Shown here one piece after another: positions 21,934-31,626 of a stretch of 64,000 nt of DNA (position 1 is the first letter of the stretch; each line of letters begins with the position of its first letter). A model generated the notes under the pieces. That model saw only the letters and a list, made by a program, of their open reading frames with translations. It had not been told where the DNA came from and did no database searches. The translations under genes and the position numbers were made by a program. Source of the stretch: Adiantum capillus-veneris (lineage: Eukaryota; Streptophyta; Polypodiopsida; Polypodiales; Pteridaceae); contig CM043946.1 of assembly GCA_014529385.2 (NCBI GenBank), forward strand, positions 39,997,558 through 40,061,557, written 5' to 3'.

Positions 21934-23581
21934 TGACCCCCTTCCTAATGTAGATTCCGTCCTCAGAAGCTATTGAGTTGAAGTTCGTTCGTCGAGGTGG
22001 AAGAGCATTTGAGATGAATGTCCTTAGCCTTCTTCAGTCACTGCAAAATCAAACAACATTGGCACAGTAATTGCATTCTCATAAGTGATTAAAAAGCATA
22101 TGCAGTTTTAGGTAGACAAATTGATTGGTAAAAGAATTTCAAACAATTTGTTAGCAATGAACATTAAATTGCAATGTAATCAAATGCATAAATAGATGTA
22201 AAGGTAAAAAATTAAACAAGTCGGGGGTCGCTAATTTGACGGTCGAAAGGCACTAGAGATCGAATATTAATACCATGGGTAAGCTTCTTAATTTTCTGTG
22301 GTCAATTAAGTTGTTTAATCGCGAGAGCCAAGTATTCATGTTCGAGGGCTGACTAGAGGCTATATCTAGAAGACCTTGTAGTTAAGCTACCATAAAAGGA
22401 ATTTCTCATGAAATCATCGCCTGACTGATTACATTTTATCTTTGACCCCCCAAAGTCTATTCACAGTGATTCAATTTTGATGTGTGTGCTTATTTTGTAT
22501 GCCTTGGGTTTTTTGCTTTTCAAGTAAAAGCGTCCATACTGGGAACCTCTAGGGCTCTAGTACCATAGGCAATACATGTGAGTGAAGTACCAAATCAAGC
22601 TGAGATTTCTCTTCCAGCTTAAGATTTTACAGTGTGGGACTTTGATTTTTTGTTTGTTCATTTTCAGCATTTTAATTTTGTAACTTTGGGGGGTCATATA
22701 ACACTGATACACCTCCCCAGGCTCATCACACTAGTAAACTCCCTTTATAATACTTAAGCTAAAGGTCAATAGGGTCAAGCCCATTAGAAAGCCCTAGTAC
22801 ATTTCACACAATGCTGCCTAAATCAGATTAAGAACCTAAGTAACCGTTAATTATTAGGAAGGCATTCCCCATGGTATTAAGAGAAGATTTCTAACACCTA
22901 ACTTGGTCAAACTAGTTTGTCGGATTGCTTGATTTTTAAACCTAGACAAGTGATTATGACAAAAAATTACATTGAATTAAATGTTTGATACTAAGCAAAT
23001 GCGGTGAATATTAGGCTACCAATCACAATTAAAGCTGACAATCATAGATGCAAAAAAGATAAGGGGCAATGCTAATGGACAAGAAACACCTGTTTGTGTC
23101 GATGGTCTCGCTTGATTTGAAGAGTGAGTTGAGATAAAGATTCCATGAAGGTCCAAATCCTACCAATAGCAATACACTCCTGTACACACTAGGAAACAAA
23201 AGGAATACCTCCAGGAGGCACATTAGTGGGAAAAGAGAACTTTGCTAATCACTCAACTCTAAAACAGAAACACTCCTATCGTACTAATCTTACCTACCCT
23301 CTATCACTCAAGTGATGAGGATCAAAGGTGTTTCATGACATAGGTTTCTGTTTCAGTGTACCGGATGTAAATGTGTAGGTCTGGGTCAATGTTTTGACTT
23401 TTAATGTGCATACTCGTTTGCTAATTGCTCTTGCTCTTTATTATTTTTTTGTTTTTTGTGAGTATAAAGCTTTATATGTACATTCCCTAAGATTGGGAGA
23501 TATAGAGGTCAGGGAGGAAGGTTGAGAGGGAAACAAATGAATGATGACTGTCAGCAAACACTCCCCCCTTCCTTGGGTAGA
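21934..23581 (-). other. E1 polypurine tract and long 3' untranslated region
   Basis: The bases next to the LTR read AGGAAGGGGGTCA on the minus strand, a polypurine tract. The following 1.6 kb has no supported gene and is nearly identical to 27784-29000 of E2, apart from an extra stretch near 22620-22720 in E1. A segment at about 23240-23440 is not shared with E2, which has a small ORF in that place. Confidence 0.7.
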
Positions 23582-24560
23582 TCATACCGTTTGAAATGAG
23601 CTTGTCACCCTTTGAAACCAATTGTTCCAGTTTGTAATAGGTGGAGATTTTTGCCAGTAGTTTTCTATTACCTTAGGCGCCTCGTCGAGTTGCAAGGGTG
23701 GTAAGGTACTCTCCCAAGATTGAACTTGAAGTAGTTCATCAGGTGATTCTTGAACACTGGGAGGTGTGGATTCCTTTGTAGCTTTATGGAGGTCCACTAT
23801 TGTAGATGGAGGATGTGGAGAAGTTTTTACCTCTACGGATGCATTACATGAGGAGCTAGAAGCTTCATGGGACTCCCCCCTTCCTGAGCTAGGTGGAACA
23901 AATCGTTCTTTCTTTGGTACCCAAACTAGCTTGGGAGCGGGTGTGTAGCATTCTGTGATTTTTTTCTTTCCACAATCATTGATTCGTTTTGGAGCTACGG
24001 GATTGGGCTCACATGGGTCAGGTGATAGGTAAGAGAACAATCTACGTTTTGGCACCCAGATTTGATCATTTCCTTGATAGTAGCCTTGGGCTTCCAATAG
24101 TCGTTTAGGGATCCATCGCAACATTTGGAGCGAGTGGTACGTTTCTTACAAGGCTTCTGTTTTTTAGCACTAGCTATGGTCACTAAAGAAGCTTTAGGGA
24201 CCCACTTGTATGTTTTCTTCGTTACATTAGGATGAGTCTTGTCAGAAGCGATATGCATTGCTTGTAGCATATTTAAGGGTACAGGCATTTCATACCCCTC
24301 AGGTGTTACCCAAGTCGTCCCCCTATTTCCCCAAGTGTCTATGGTTGCTGCTAGGTGGACCCAATCCACATTGTCCGACTCAGTCATCCCAGGTAGGATA
24401 TCCCCCCCAATATCCGTGTCTTCGTTACATGTGTAACAATACTGTAATGGAGCTGAGTGAATTGTTGTGTCTGATCGATTATCAATGATGAATTTATTTC
24501 CTAGAGAATGCGTTCGACCACTTAAAAGATCAACTCGAATGACAGAGTCTTGGAACTGTA
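23582..24560 (-). pseudogene. E1 W-[V/I]-P-K repeat tail
   Basis: Two overlapping minus-strand frames (24594 to 23995 and 24124 to 23582) together encode a tail colinear with E2. Seen in order: KTYKWVPKASL, RWIPKRLLEAQGYY, DQIWVPKRRL, ELVWVPKKERF-like, then an acidic Ser/Pro-rich part and a terminal NNWFQRVTSSFQTV. A one-base frame change near 24000-24120 separates the halves. The function of the W-P-K motifs is unknown to me. In E1 the tail follows the first protease directly, without pol, so it is retained even where RT and integrase are absent. Confidence 0.75.
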
Positions 24561-27193
24561 AGTAGACGTGGTTTTTGGACCAGTCATGCACCATTTTTGC
24601 TTCCCTCTGAATGGACGCCCTAAGATCATCTCAAATGACATAGGATGCTTGGAAAAATCCATAACAATGAAAGTCTGCCTTACCATGTGTCCCAAGACCT
24701 TGATCCTGAGATCCTTAAGCATTCCAATAGGCGTAACAATAGATCCATTAGCCATTTTTACCACTACGCTTGTGGCTTCAAGGTGAGGTCGCCCCATAGA
24801 TTCCCAACAACTCTTTGTCACCATCCTGACTCCCGCACCACCGTCAAGGACTCCCTTTACAGTTAATCCTTTAGTAGTGATTGGTAGAGTAGCATTAGAT
24901 TCATCACCTTCAAAGTATTGCCCCAACTTGTTAACGGGTACTTCAATTACAGATTCATGTCCCGCTAGGTCAGATGGTGGTGCTAAATGTTCCTCATCAT
25001 TCATTACCGAGTCAGGTTTGTTCATATGTGCAAACTGTGGTAATCCGGCCTGTAATTCTACATTGAGGAAGGCTCGAAGAGCTGAGACTAGCTCGGGGTC
25101 TTTATATAGTTTGGACATGATGGTGGTTCTAACTTCTGAAGACATGAAATCCATCAACTTGGCAACATTTAATGGCATCTTGTGGGACGTAGGACCCTCA
25201 CAAGAGAATGGTGAAGATGGAATCTCCACTTCCTCTAGGGGGTCGGGTATTCCCTCACCAAACATACTCTCTAGTAGGAAAGGTGTGTGTCCACTTTCAG
25301 ATGTCCTACCCTCACTCTCTTCCCGAATGATACTGGGTATAGCTAACGGCCTGTAGTTCTTGTGAGGTTGAACTTGTGTGGGAAACACTGTGTCCGACAT
25401 CTGGATATGTTTGGGTTCAAGTTCTAATGTTCGTTGAGTTTCTTCCACCAAACCCCTCAGTTGTTGGACTCGTTCAATTTCCACTGTTGGGTTTGGATAG
25501 GTTCCAATATTTCTCTTGCAATCCTCATTTTTCGTCTCTCGTGGCTTATCTTGGGGGTTCGCAACTGGGTGGTTTAACTTTGAATACTCTTTTGGTGCTC
25601 GTCGTAATTCCCTCTCGTGATCCTCCTCACTGGCTTTTTCCTTTGTAGTAATAGTTTCGGTCTTCGTGGTCCCTATCGAATCTGAGTCATCCTCAGGGTC
25701 ATTCATATACACGGGATCCTCTAGTGTCCCTATGTTAGTCTTTGAACTAGGTTTTGAGCTAGAAGCATTAAGGGATTTCTTTCTTCGTGTTTTCTTCTTT
25801 CTCGCTCGGCCAATGGATGCAGCATCTCTCTCTTCGAGGATGTAATTTTGCTTTTGGAGCATCGACCGTGTGAGTGCATTCACTGGTGTTATGTTTATAG
25901 TTGGTGGTGTCCCATCAACGATCTCTATTATATTCAATGGTGTGATTTTCGGTGTGTTTGGATTGTTAGGACACTGTGCGATCAAATGATCTATGCCACA
26001 ACGATTACAAATGAATATTGGCATTGCCAATGCACTCCCTTGACTTGTTTGCATTAGTGCAACATTTTTTTGCATTCTAATGGGCACTCAGCTACTCAAT
26101 GTGGTCCACCACATTTGTAGCACTGAAGAGGTGGTCTCCTGGAAAAACTATTAATGTTTTGTCCTCTTGCTGCTAGCGCAGTAGCTTGATATACCGGTTT
26201 GATTTGTCCCCAATGGTCTTCCATATAGTACATGGGACACTCCTCAAGCATGTCGACTCCATAGGTGATACTAGAGTCTATGTCCTCTTCGCAATCTACA
26301 TAAGTACTAGATGACTCGCAACCTATTTGGTTCATAGGTGTAACTCTTGGATGAGGGGGTTGCGGTCCTAGCACTGGAGGTGGCAACGGTGTGGTTTGGA
26401 CCACATTTTGGGTTCTAGGGACCATGTGCTGTAATGGCAACTGTTGCTCCATGGGTGGGGTAGGCATCAATGCAGGAACTCGAGGTGAGTCTGCCCAAGC
26501 TATAGGCGGTCTATTTTCCATGATGCGTTTAAGCATTAGGCAATCTTTCGCTTGATGGCCATACCTACCACACGCGTTACAAGTCCCGTTAAACTTTACT
26601 ATGAAAGTAGGGCATTCACTCGTAGTATGTGGGCCCAAGCAAATTGAGCACCATTGTTGCTCCCTTCTTGGATACATATGAGTGTTTTGTGGAGCACGAT
26701 TACCCCTAAGGCTTTCTTGGATGGCTTTTGTGAGATCTGCCAAAGTCATCTCAGATATCGTTTTCTCTTTCACGATTGGCTTTATCTTCATTGGCTCATG
26801 CCCTGATGCTTGCGAGCTACTAGACTTCGGCTCGGCAGACACTCTTTCTCCTGCAATCATTAAATTATCTTCCAATTGGATTGCATTCATGGTGACTGCT
26901 TGCCAAGTAGTGATACCTCTAATGACTAGGCCATTATAAATACTTTCATGTCGTAGTCCCCTAATGAATCTATCGAGCAATTGGTTGTTGTTGAATCGCT
27001 CGTTTGGATTGCATCGAGAATTCAAATTCTTTAGGCAACTAATGAAGTCTCTCATGGATTCACCTTCTTCTCGTTGGGCTTTCTGGAGCTGAGAGGCTAC
27101 ACCCCAAAGTACTCCCTCTCATATGTATTCTTTAAAGAACAGTTTCCTAAGAGTAGAGTAGATCGTTTTTTCTTCTACTCTTAAGTTTCTATA
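24540..27193 (-). pseudogene. E1 gag 3' half and first aspartic protease
   Basis: Begins at the E2 insertion point (WYRNLRVEEK) and continues colinearly with E2 gag through the retrotransposon gag domain, four Cys-His knuckles (CSICLGPHTTSEC, CNACGRYGHQAKDC, CYKCGGPH..., CNRCGIDHLIAQC) and a long acidic linker. It ends in a protease domain, GVLDGGAGVRMVTKS to EMILGRPFRG. The active-site motif is D-G-G rather than the usual D-T/S-G. Damage: TGA in the third knuckle where E2 has CGA (near 26092-26100) with a one-base deletion beside it, and a frame change after the protease near 24570-24600. Together with 40620-42381 this was a single gag gene before E2 landed. Confidence 0.88.
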
Positions 27194-27198
27194 CCAAT

Positions 27199-27783
27199 TG
27201 TGCGCTCCTTACCGCACTGTCGAAGCAAGGGACTTTCCGATACACCGTGTGCGAGCCACAAATGGCTCCAAGCACACAAGAAGACTAATCTACCAAGCTC
27301 AAAAGAGGGCAATGGTGTGTAACTCACCGCTCTATGCTCCTGCCATGGAGGATTCCTCGCCGCGATGAAGAAGAAGCTACAATCGTGCCGCGCTCAACCG
27401 CTTCGCCGCCGTCGTGCCTTCGTAATGCTCGATCGCACACACACTCTCCCTCTCTCTCTCACACACATACACACACACACGAGGAGGTGAAGAAGAAGAA
27501 GATGGAGATGGAGATGGAGCAAGAGCACTCTTCTATTGCACAAATGAGAGAATGAGTGAGTTTTAGGTTTAGTCGGCTTTTATATGAGCTCACCCCATTC
27601 ACACTTGGGCGCCCATGCTTAGCCAACTAATCCCTTGAATGTCCCAGTTAGAGTGCGCCTCTCATCGACGATCACTCTTACCCTTTTCCTATTGGTCCGA
27701 CAAGCCCGGTACCTGACTCTACCAAATACATAATACACGTCCGTCGTAGGTGATGGGGTGTCCGTGATCTGTGAGGGTTAACA
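27199..27783 (-). repeat. E2 3' LTR (left)
   Basis: TGTGCGCTCC to GGGTTAACA, 585 bp. It shares CAAAAGAGGGCAATGGTG and TGCTCCTGCC with 40014-40614 only. It is followed on the inner side by the polypurine tract (27784-27800, minus). Confidence 0.93.
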
Positions 27784-29076
27784 TGACCCCCTTCCTAATG
27801 TAGATTCCGTCCTCAGAAGCTATTGAGTTCAAGCTCGTTCGTCGAGGTGGAAGAGCATTTGAGATGAATGTCCTTAGCCTTCTTCAGTCACTGCAAAATC
27901 AAACAACATTGGCACAGTAATTGCATTCTCATAAGTGATTAAAAAGCATATGCAGTTTTAGGTAGACAAATTGATTGGTAAAAGAATTTCAAACAATTTG
28001 TCAGCAATGAACATTAAATTGCAATGTAATCAAATGCATAAACAGATGTAAAGGTAAAAAAAATTAAACAATTCTGGGGTCGCTAATTTGACAGTCGAAA
28101 GGCACTAGAGATCGAATATTAATACCATGGGTAAGCTTCTTAATTTTCTGTGGTCAATTAAGTTGTTTAATCGCGAGAGCCAAGTATTCATGTTCGAGGG
28201 CTGACTAGAGGCTATATCTAGAAGACCTTGTAGTTAAGCTACCATAAAAGGAATTTCTCATGAAATCATCGCCTGACTGATTACTTTTTCTTTGACCCCC
28301 CAAAGTCTATTCACAGTGATTCAATTTTGATGTGTGTGCTTATTTTGTATGCCTTGGGTTTTTTGCTTTTCAAGTAAAAGCGCCCATACTGGGAACCTCT
28401 AGGGCTCTAGTACCATAGGCAATACATGTGAGTGAAGTACCAAATCAAGCTGAGATTTCTCTTCCAGCTTAAGATTTCTCTTCCAGCTCATCACACTAGT
28501 AAACTCCCTTTATAATACTTAAGCTAAAGGTCAATAGGGTCAAGCCCACTAGAAAGCCCTAGTACATTTCACACAATGCTACCTAAATCAGATTAAGAAC
28601 CTAAGTAACCGTTAATTATTAGGAAGGCATTCCCCATGGTATTAAGAGAAGATTTCTAACACCTAACTTGGTCAAACTAGTTTGTCGGACTGCTTGATTT
28701 TTAAACCTAGACAAGTGATTATGACAAAAAATTACATTGAATTAAATGTTTGATACTAAGCAAATGCGGTGAATATTAGGCTACCAATCACAATTAAAGC
28801 TGACAATCATAGATGCAAAAAAGATAAGGGGCAATGCTAATGGACAAGAAACACCTGTTTGTGTCAATGGTCGCGTTTGATTTGAAGAGTGAGTTGAGAT
28901 AAAGATTCCATGAAGATCCAAATCCTACCAATAGCAACACGCTCCTGTACACACTTGAAAACATTAAAAGGAATACCTCCAGGAGGCACATTAGTGGAAA
29001 AAGGTACCAACACTTATTGAACACAACAAAAAACATAAGGAACCCTAACCTAATTATTTGCACTCCCCCTAGAGAG
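27784..29076 (-). other. E2 polypurine tract and 3' untranslated region
   Basis: Nearly the same as the E1 3' region, and no coding frame is supported. The short minus-strand frames here rely on alternative starts and are not conserved as protein between E1 and E2. Confidence 0.65.
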
Positions 29077-29499
29077 TCAAGGGAATAGGATATTGTAGAG
29101 GTTGGGGGGAAACCCTAAGGCTAAACCCCTATCCTCGTCGTCCAGATAAACAAAGTCATCATCCATGAGACCATATGTGCCATCCGTGTAGTCGTGTAAA
29201 TTTTCTTCTTTATCATTGGTGCCCATGTTTACTAAGAAGGTCACTAGACGCCTATAGTCATCTTGGTCAAAAGGGTAGGCTTGTGCAATGGGGGAAACGC
29301 TCTCTACTAAGTATGGATCAGACGTGGTCAAGAGACGTATCAGCCATTCTAACTCCTCAAAATTCCTCTCACATGCTAGCGTACCTATCAAATCCCATTC
29401 ACATGCAAGCACTGGAAAGACCATGTGAAATATTTGTGAAAAGTAACGAGGGTACCTCTCACCCAAGGCAGGAGTGGATGACTCTAGCGTACTAGCCAT
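29077..29499 (-). CDS. Small acidic hypothetical ORF at the 3' end of E2
   Basis: About 140 codons from ATG at 29499 (MASTLESSTP) to a stop at 29077; an upstream in-frame ATG at 29535 is less likely. The protein is acidic in its C-terminal half (DYTDGTYGLMDDDF, LDDEDRG) with a few hydrophobic patches but no signal peptide or clear membrane segment. It lies between the W-P-K ORF and the 3' UTR, where some plant Ty3 elements carry an extra or env-like gene. E1 lacks it. I do not recognise the family. It might be an element gene or a captured host fragment. Confidence 0.45.
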   Translation of the reverse strand: MASTLESSTPALGERYPRYFSQIFHMVFPVLACEWDLIGTLACERNFEELEWLIRLLTTSDPYLVESVSPIAQAYPFDQDDYRRLVTFLVNMGTNDKEENLHDYTDGTYGLMDDDFVYLDDEDRGLALGFPPNLYNILFP

Positions 29500-29745
29500 A
29501 TCTGTACACGCAAATAGATGATGGTTAGAGTACAAATATTACAAGGGTCGTGTTCTTGTGCATAATTTGTTTTTATGATTTGTGTTATGGCTCTTGCTCT
29601 TTTACTTTTTTATCTTGTTTTTGTGAGTATAAGGCTTTATATATACATTCCCTAAGATCGGAGATTAAGAGGTCAGGGAGAAAGGTTGAGAGGGAAGCAA
29701 GTGAATGATGGATGTCCACAAACACTCCCCCCTTCCTTGGGTAGA

Positions 29746-31098
29746 TCATACCGTTTGAAATGATGTCGTCACCCTTTGAAACCAATTGTTCCAGTTGGTA
29801 ATAGGTGAGGATTTTTGCCAATAGTTTTCTATTACCCTAGGTGCCTCGTCAAGTTGCAAGGGTCGTAAGGTACTCTCCCAGGATCGAACTTGAAGTGGTT
29901 CATTAGGTGATTCTTGAACACTGGAAGGTGTGGATTCCTTTGTAGCTTCATGGAGGTCCACTATTGTAGGTGGAGGCTGTGTAGAACCTTTTACCTCTAT
30001 GGATGTATTACATGAGGAGCTAGAAGCTTCATGGAACTCCCCCCTTCCTGAGCTAGGTGGAATAAATTGGTTTTTCCTGGGAGCCCAAACTAGCTCTGGA
30101 CTAGGTGTGTAGCTTTCTGTGATCTTTCCCTTCCCACAGTCTGCCATTGGCTTTAGCGTTACACTGTTCGACTCATATGGGTTTGTTGTCGATAGGGAAG
30201 GACACATTTTACGTTTAGGTACCCAAATTTGCTCATTTCCATCATAGTAGCCTTGGGCTTCTAATAGTTGTTTTGGAATCCATCGTGATTTGGTCTTGAC
30301 TCTCCTAGGGCGCGCTCTTGGTTTTCCCAGGAAATTTTTTCTTGGAATGGATGGGAGGGTTGAGGTAGTTGGAAGTAAGGCCTTGGGGACCCATTGATAT
30401 GTACTCTTAGGTTGTGCAGGTTGAGTACTTGCAATATTACTGCTTGCTGCAACTACAAGTGTTGAAGTGCTAGGTTCATGGGTAGCTGGCAAAGACGAGT
30501 TAACCACCTTGGCTTGTGAATGTTGGCTATCCTTCAACTTTGCTAGAGTTTGCAACGTAGGTGACTTTGCTTGAATGATAGGGGTAAGAGTTGGTGGTCG
30601 CGTCGTGACACTAACAGTATCCCAATCAATAGTGCATTTGGTTGCCAACATCCACGTGCGTCCCAGGTTTACGTTGCCTTCCATAGCTCCCGCGGGCATG
30701 ACTAGAAACCTCTGCACTATGCTTCCATTGTCATAGACGACAGGGGTCCGAAGGACTCCAAGAATAGCAGTTTTCTTTTTATTAATGCCCTTGACTTGCA
30801 TCGTACTCGGGGATAGGGTCGGTTTCCCTAATTGACACCAAACTCCATAGGATAACAAATTGTGTTTAGCTCCCGTATCTAATAAGGCATCGTATAGTAC
30901 TTTCCCATAGGGGCTATTTAGCTCAATTGAGTATCGTAGGGGTGGCTCAGATTCTAGTGAGTCATCATCTGTGTCCTCGAAAAATGCTTGCGTGATTCCC
31001 AGATTAGCCTCTCGTTGGCGTCTAAGACGTTGTTGTCGTTCTCGAGCCTCAACACTTGCTTGGATTTTTTTAAGATCTGCTTGTTCCTTGGCAGCCTT
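29746..31098 (-). CDS. E2 post-integrase ORF: second aspartic protease plus W-[V/I]-P-K repeats
   Basis: One frame open from just after a TAG (31099-31101) to 29746, about 450 codons, and in frame with the integrase C-terminus upstream. It starts with a basic/charged linker (KAAKEQADLKKIQ, many R and Q), then an acidic spacer, then a retropepsin-like domain: ALLDTGAKHNLLSYG with the catalytic Asp near 30878, a middle strand RFLVMPAG, and VNLGRTWM followed by TIDWDTVSV. The tail has STYQWVPKALL, SRWIPKQLLEAQGYY, EQIWVPKRKM and ELVWAPRKNQ, then an acidic Ser/Pro stretch and NNWFQRVTTSFQTV. Proteases normally sit between gag and RT, so a copy after the integrase is unusual. E6 shows the same arrangement. 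Activity is inferred from motifs only. Confidence 0.78.
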   Translation of the reverse strand, partial: KAAKEQADLKKIQASVEARERQQRLRRQREANLGITQAFFEDTDDDSLESEPPLRYSIELNSPYGKVLYDALLDTGAKHNLLSYGVWCQLGKPTLSPSTMQVKGINKKKTAILGVLRTPVVYDNGSIVQRFLVMPAGAMEGNVNLGRTWMLATKCTIDWDTVSVTTRPPTLTPIIQAKSPTLQTLAKLKDSQHSQAKVVNSSLPATHEPSTSTLVVAASSNIASTQPAQPKSTYQWVPKALLPTTSTLPSIPRKNFLGKPRARPRRVKTKSRWIPKQLLEAQGYYDGNEQIWVPKRKMCPSLSTTNPYESNSVTLKPMADCGKGKITESYTPSPELVWAPRKNQFIPPSSGRGEFHEASSSSCNTSIEVKGSTQPPPTIVDLHEATKESTPSSVQESPNEPLQVRSWESTLRPLQLDEAPRVIENYWQKSSPITNWNNWFQRVTTSFQTV

Positions 31099-31626
31099 CT
31101 ATTGATGGATGGCTTGCAACTCTTCCTGGCTTAGAGGATCATAATATCTTTTGAATTTACTCCCATTAAGGAATCCAATCGTTTCAACTCCATCTAGAGT
31201 CTCCACACGAATGGTACCTTGCGGAGTAATTTCACACACTCGATATGGTCCCTTACCAGCGTATTTCAATTTCTTCTTTTCATTACGTACCCCGTACATA
31301 AGAACTTTATCACCAACCTTGATGTCTTTATCCTTTAAATGGCTATCGAACCACTTCTTTCTCCTATCCTTCTCCACTAGAGCATTTCGCACAGCTAATT
31401 GCCTCTCTTCATCTAGCCTTCCAGGATATATAATCGCTCCACTAAGGGGTTACCATCCCAACCTTCTTGAGAAGCTACTCGAAGACTAGGAATGACAAAT
31501 TCCCATGGCATAACTACTTCTTGGCCATACACCATCTAAAACGGTGTGCAATTAATAGCAACTTTATACGCAGTACGATAACCCATAAAGCTGATGTAAG
31601 CTTTAGGTCCCAATCAATGCGATGAG
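31099..31626 (-). pseudogene. E2 integrase C-terminal part
   Basis: The minus-strand reading starts at the inversion boundary with RIDWDLKLTSALWGYRTAYK, then FVIPSLRVASQEGW, RLDEERQLAVRNALVEK and a GPY-type end (KVGDKVLMYGV, KGPYRVCEITPQG, GFLNGSKFKRYYDPLS). A frameshift lies near 31440 and a stop near 31540. TAG at 31099-31101 separates it from the in-frame second protease. The region with the catalytic Glu, which should precede DWD, is missing at the inversion junction. Confidence 0.82.

Noticed and set aside
29077-29535. Env-like gene
   Set aside because: Position fits, but there is no signal peptide, no transmembrane segment and no cysteine pattern.
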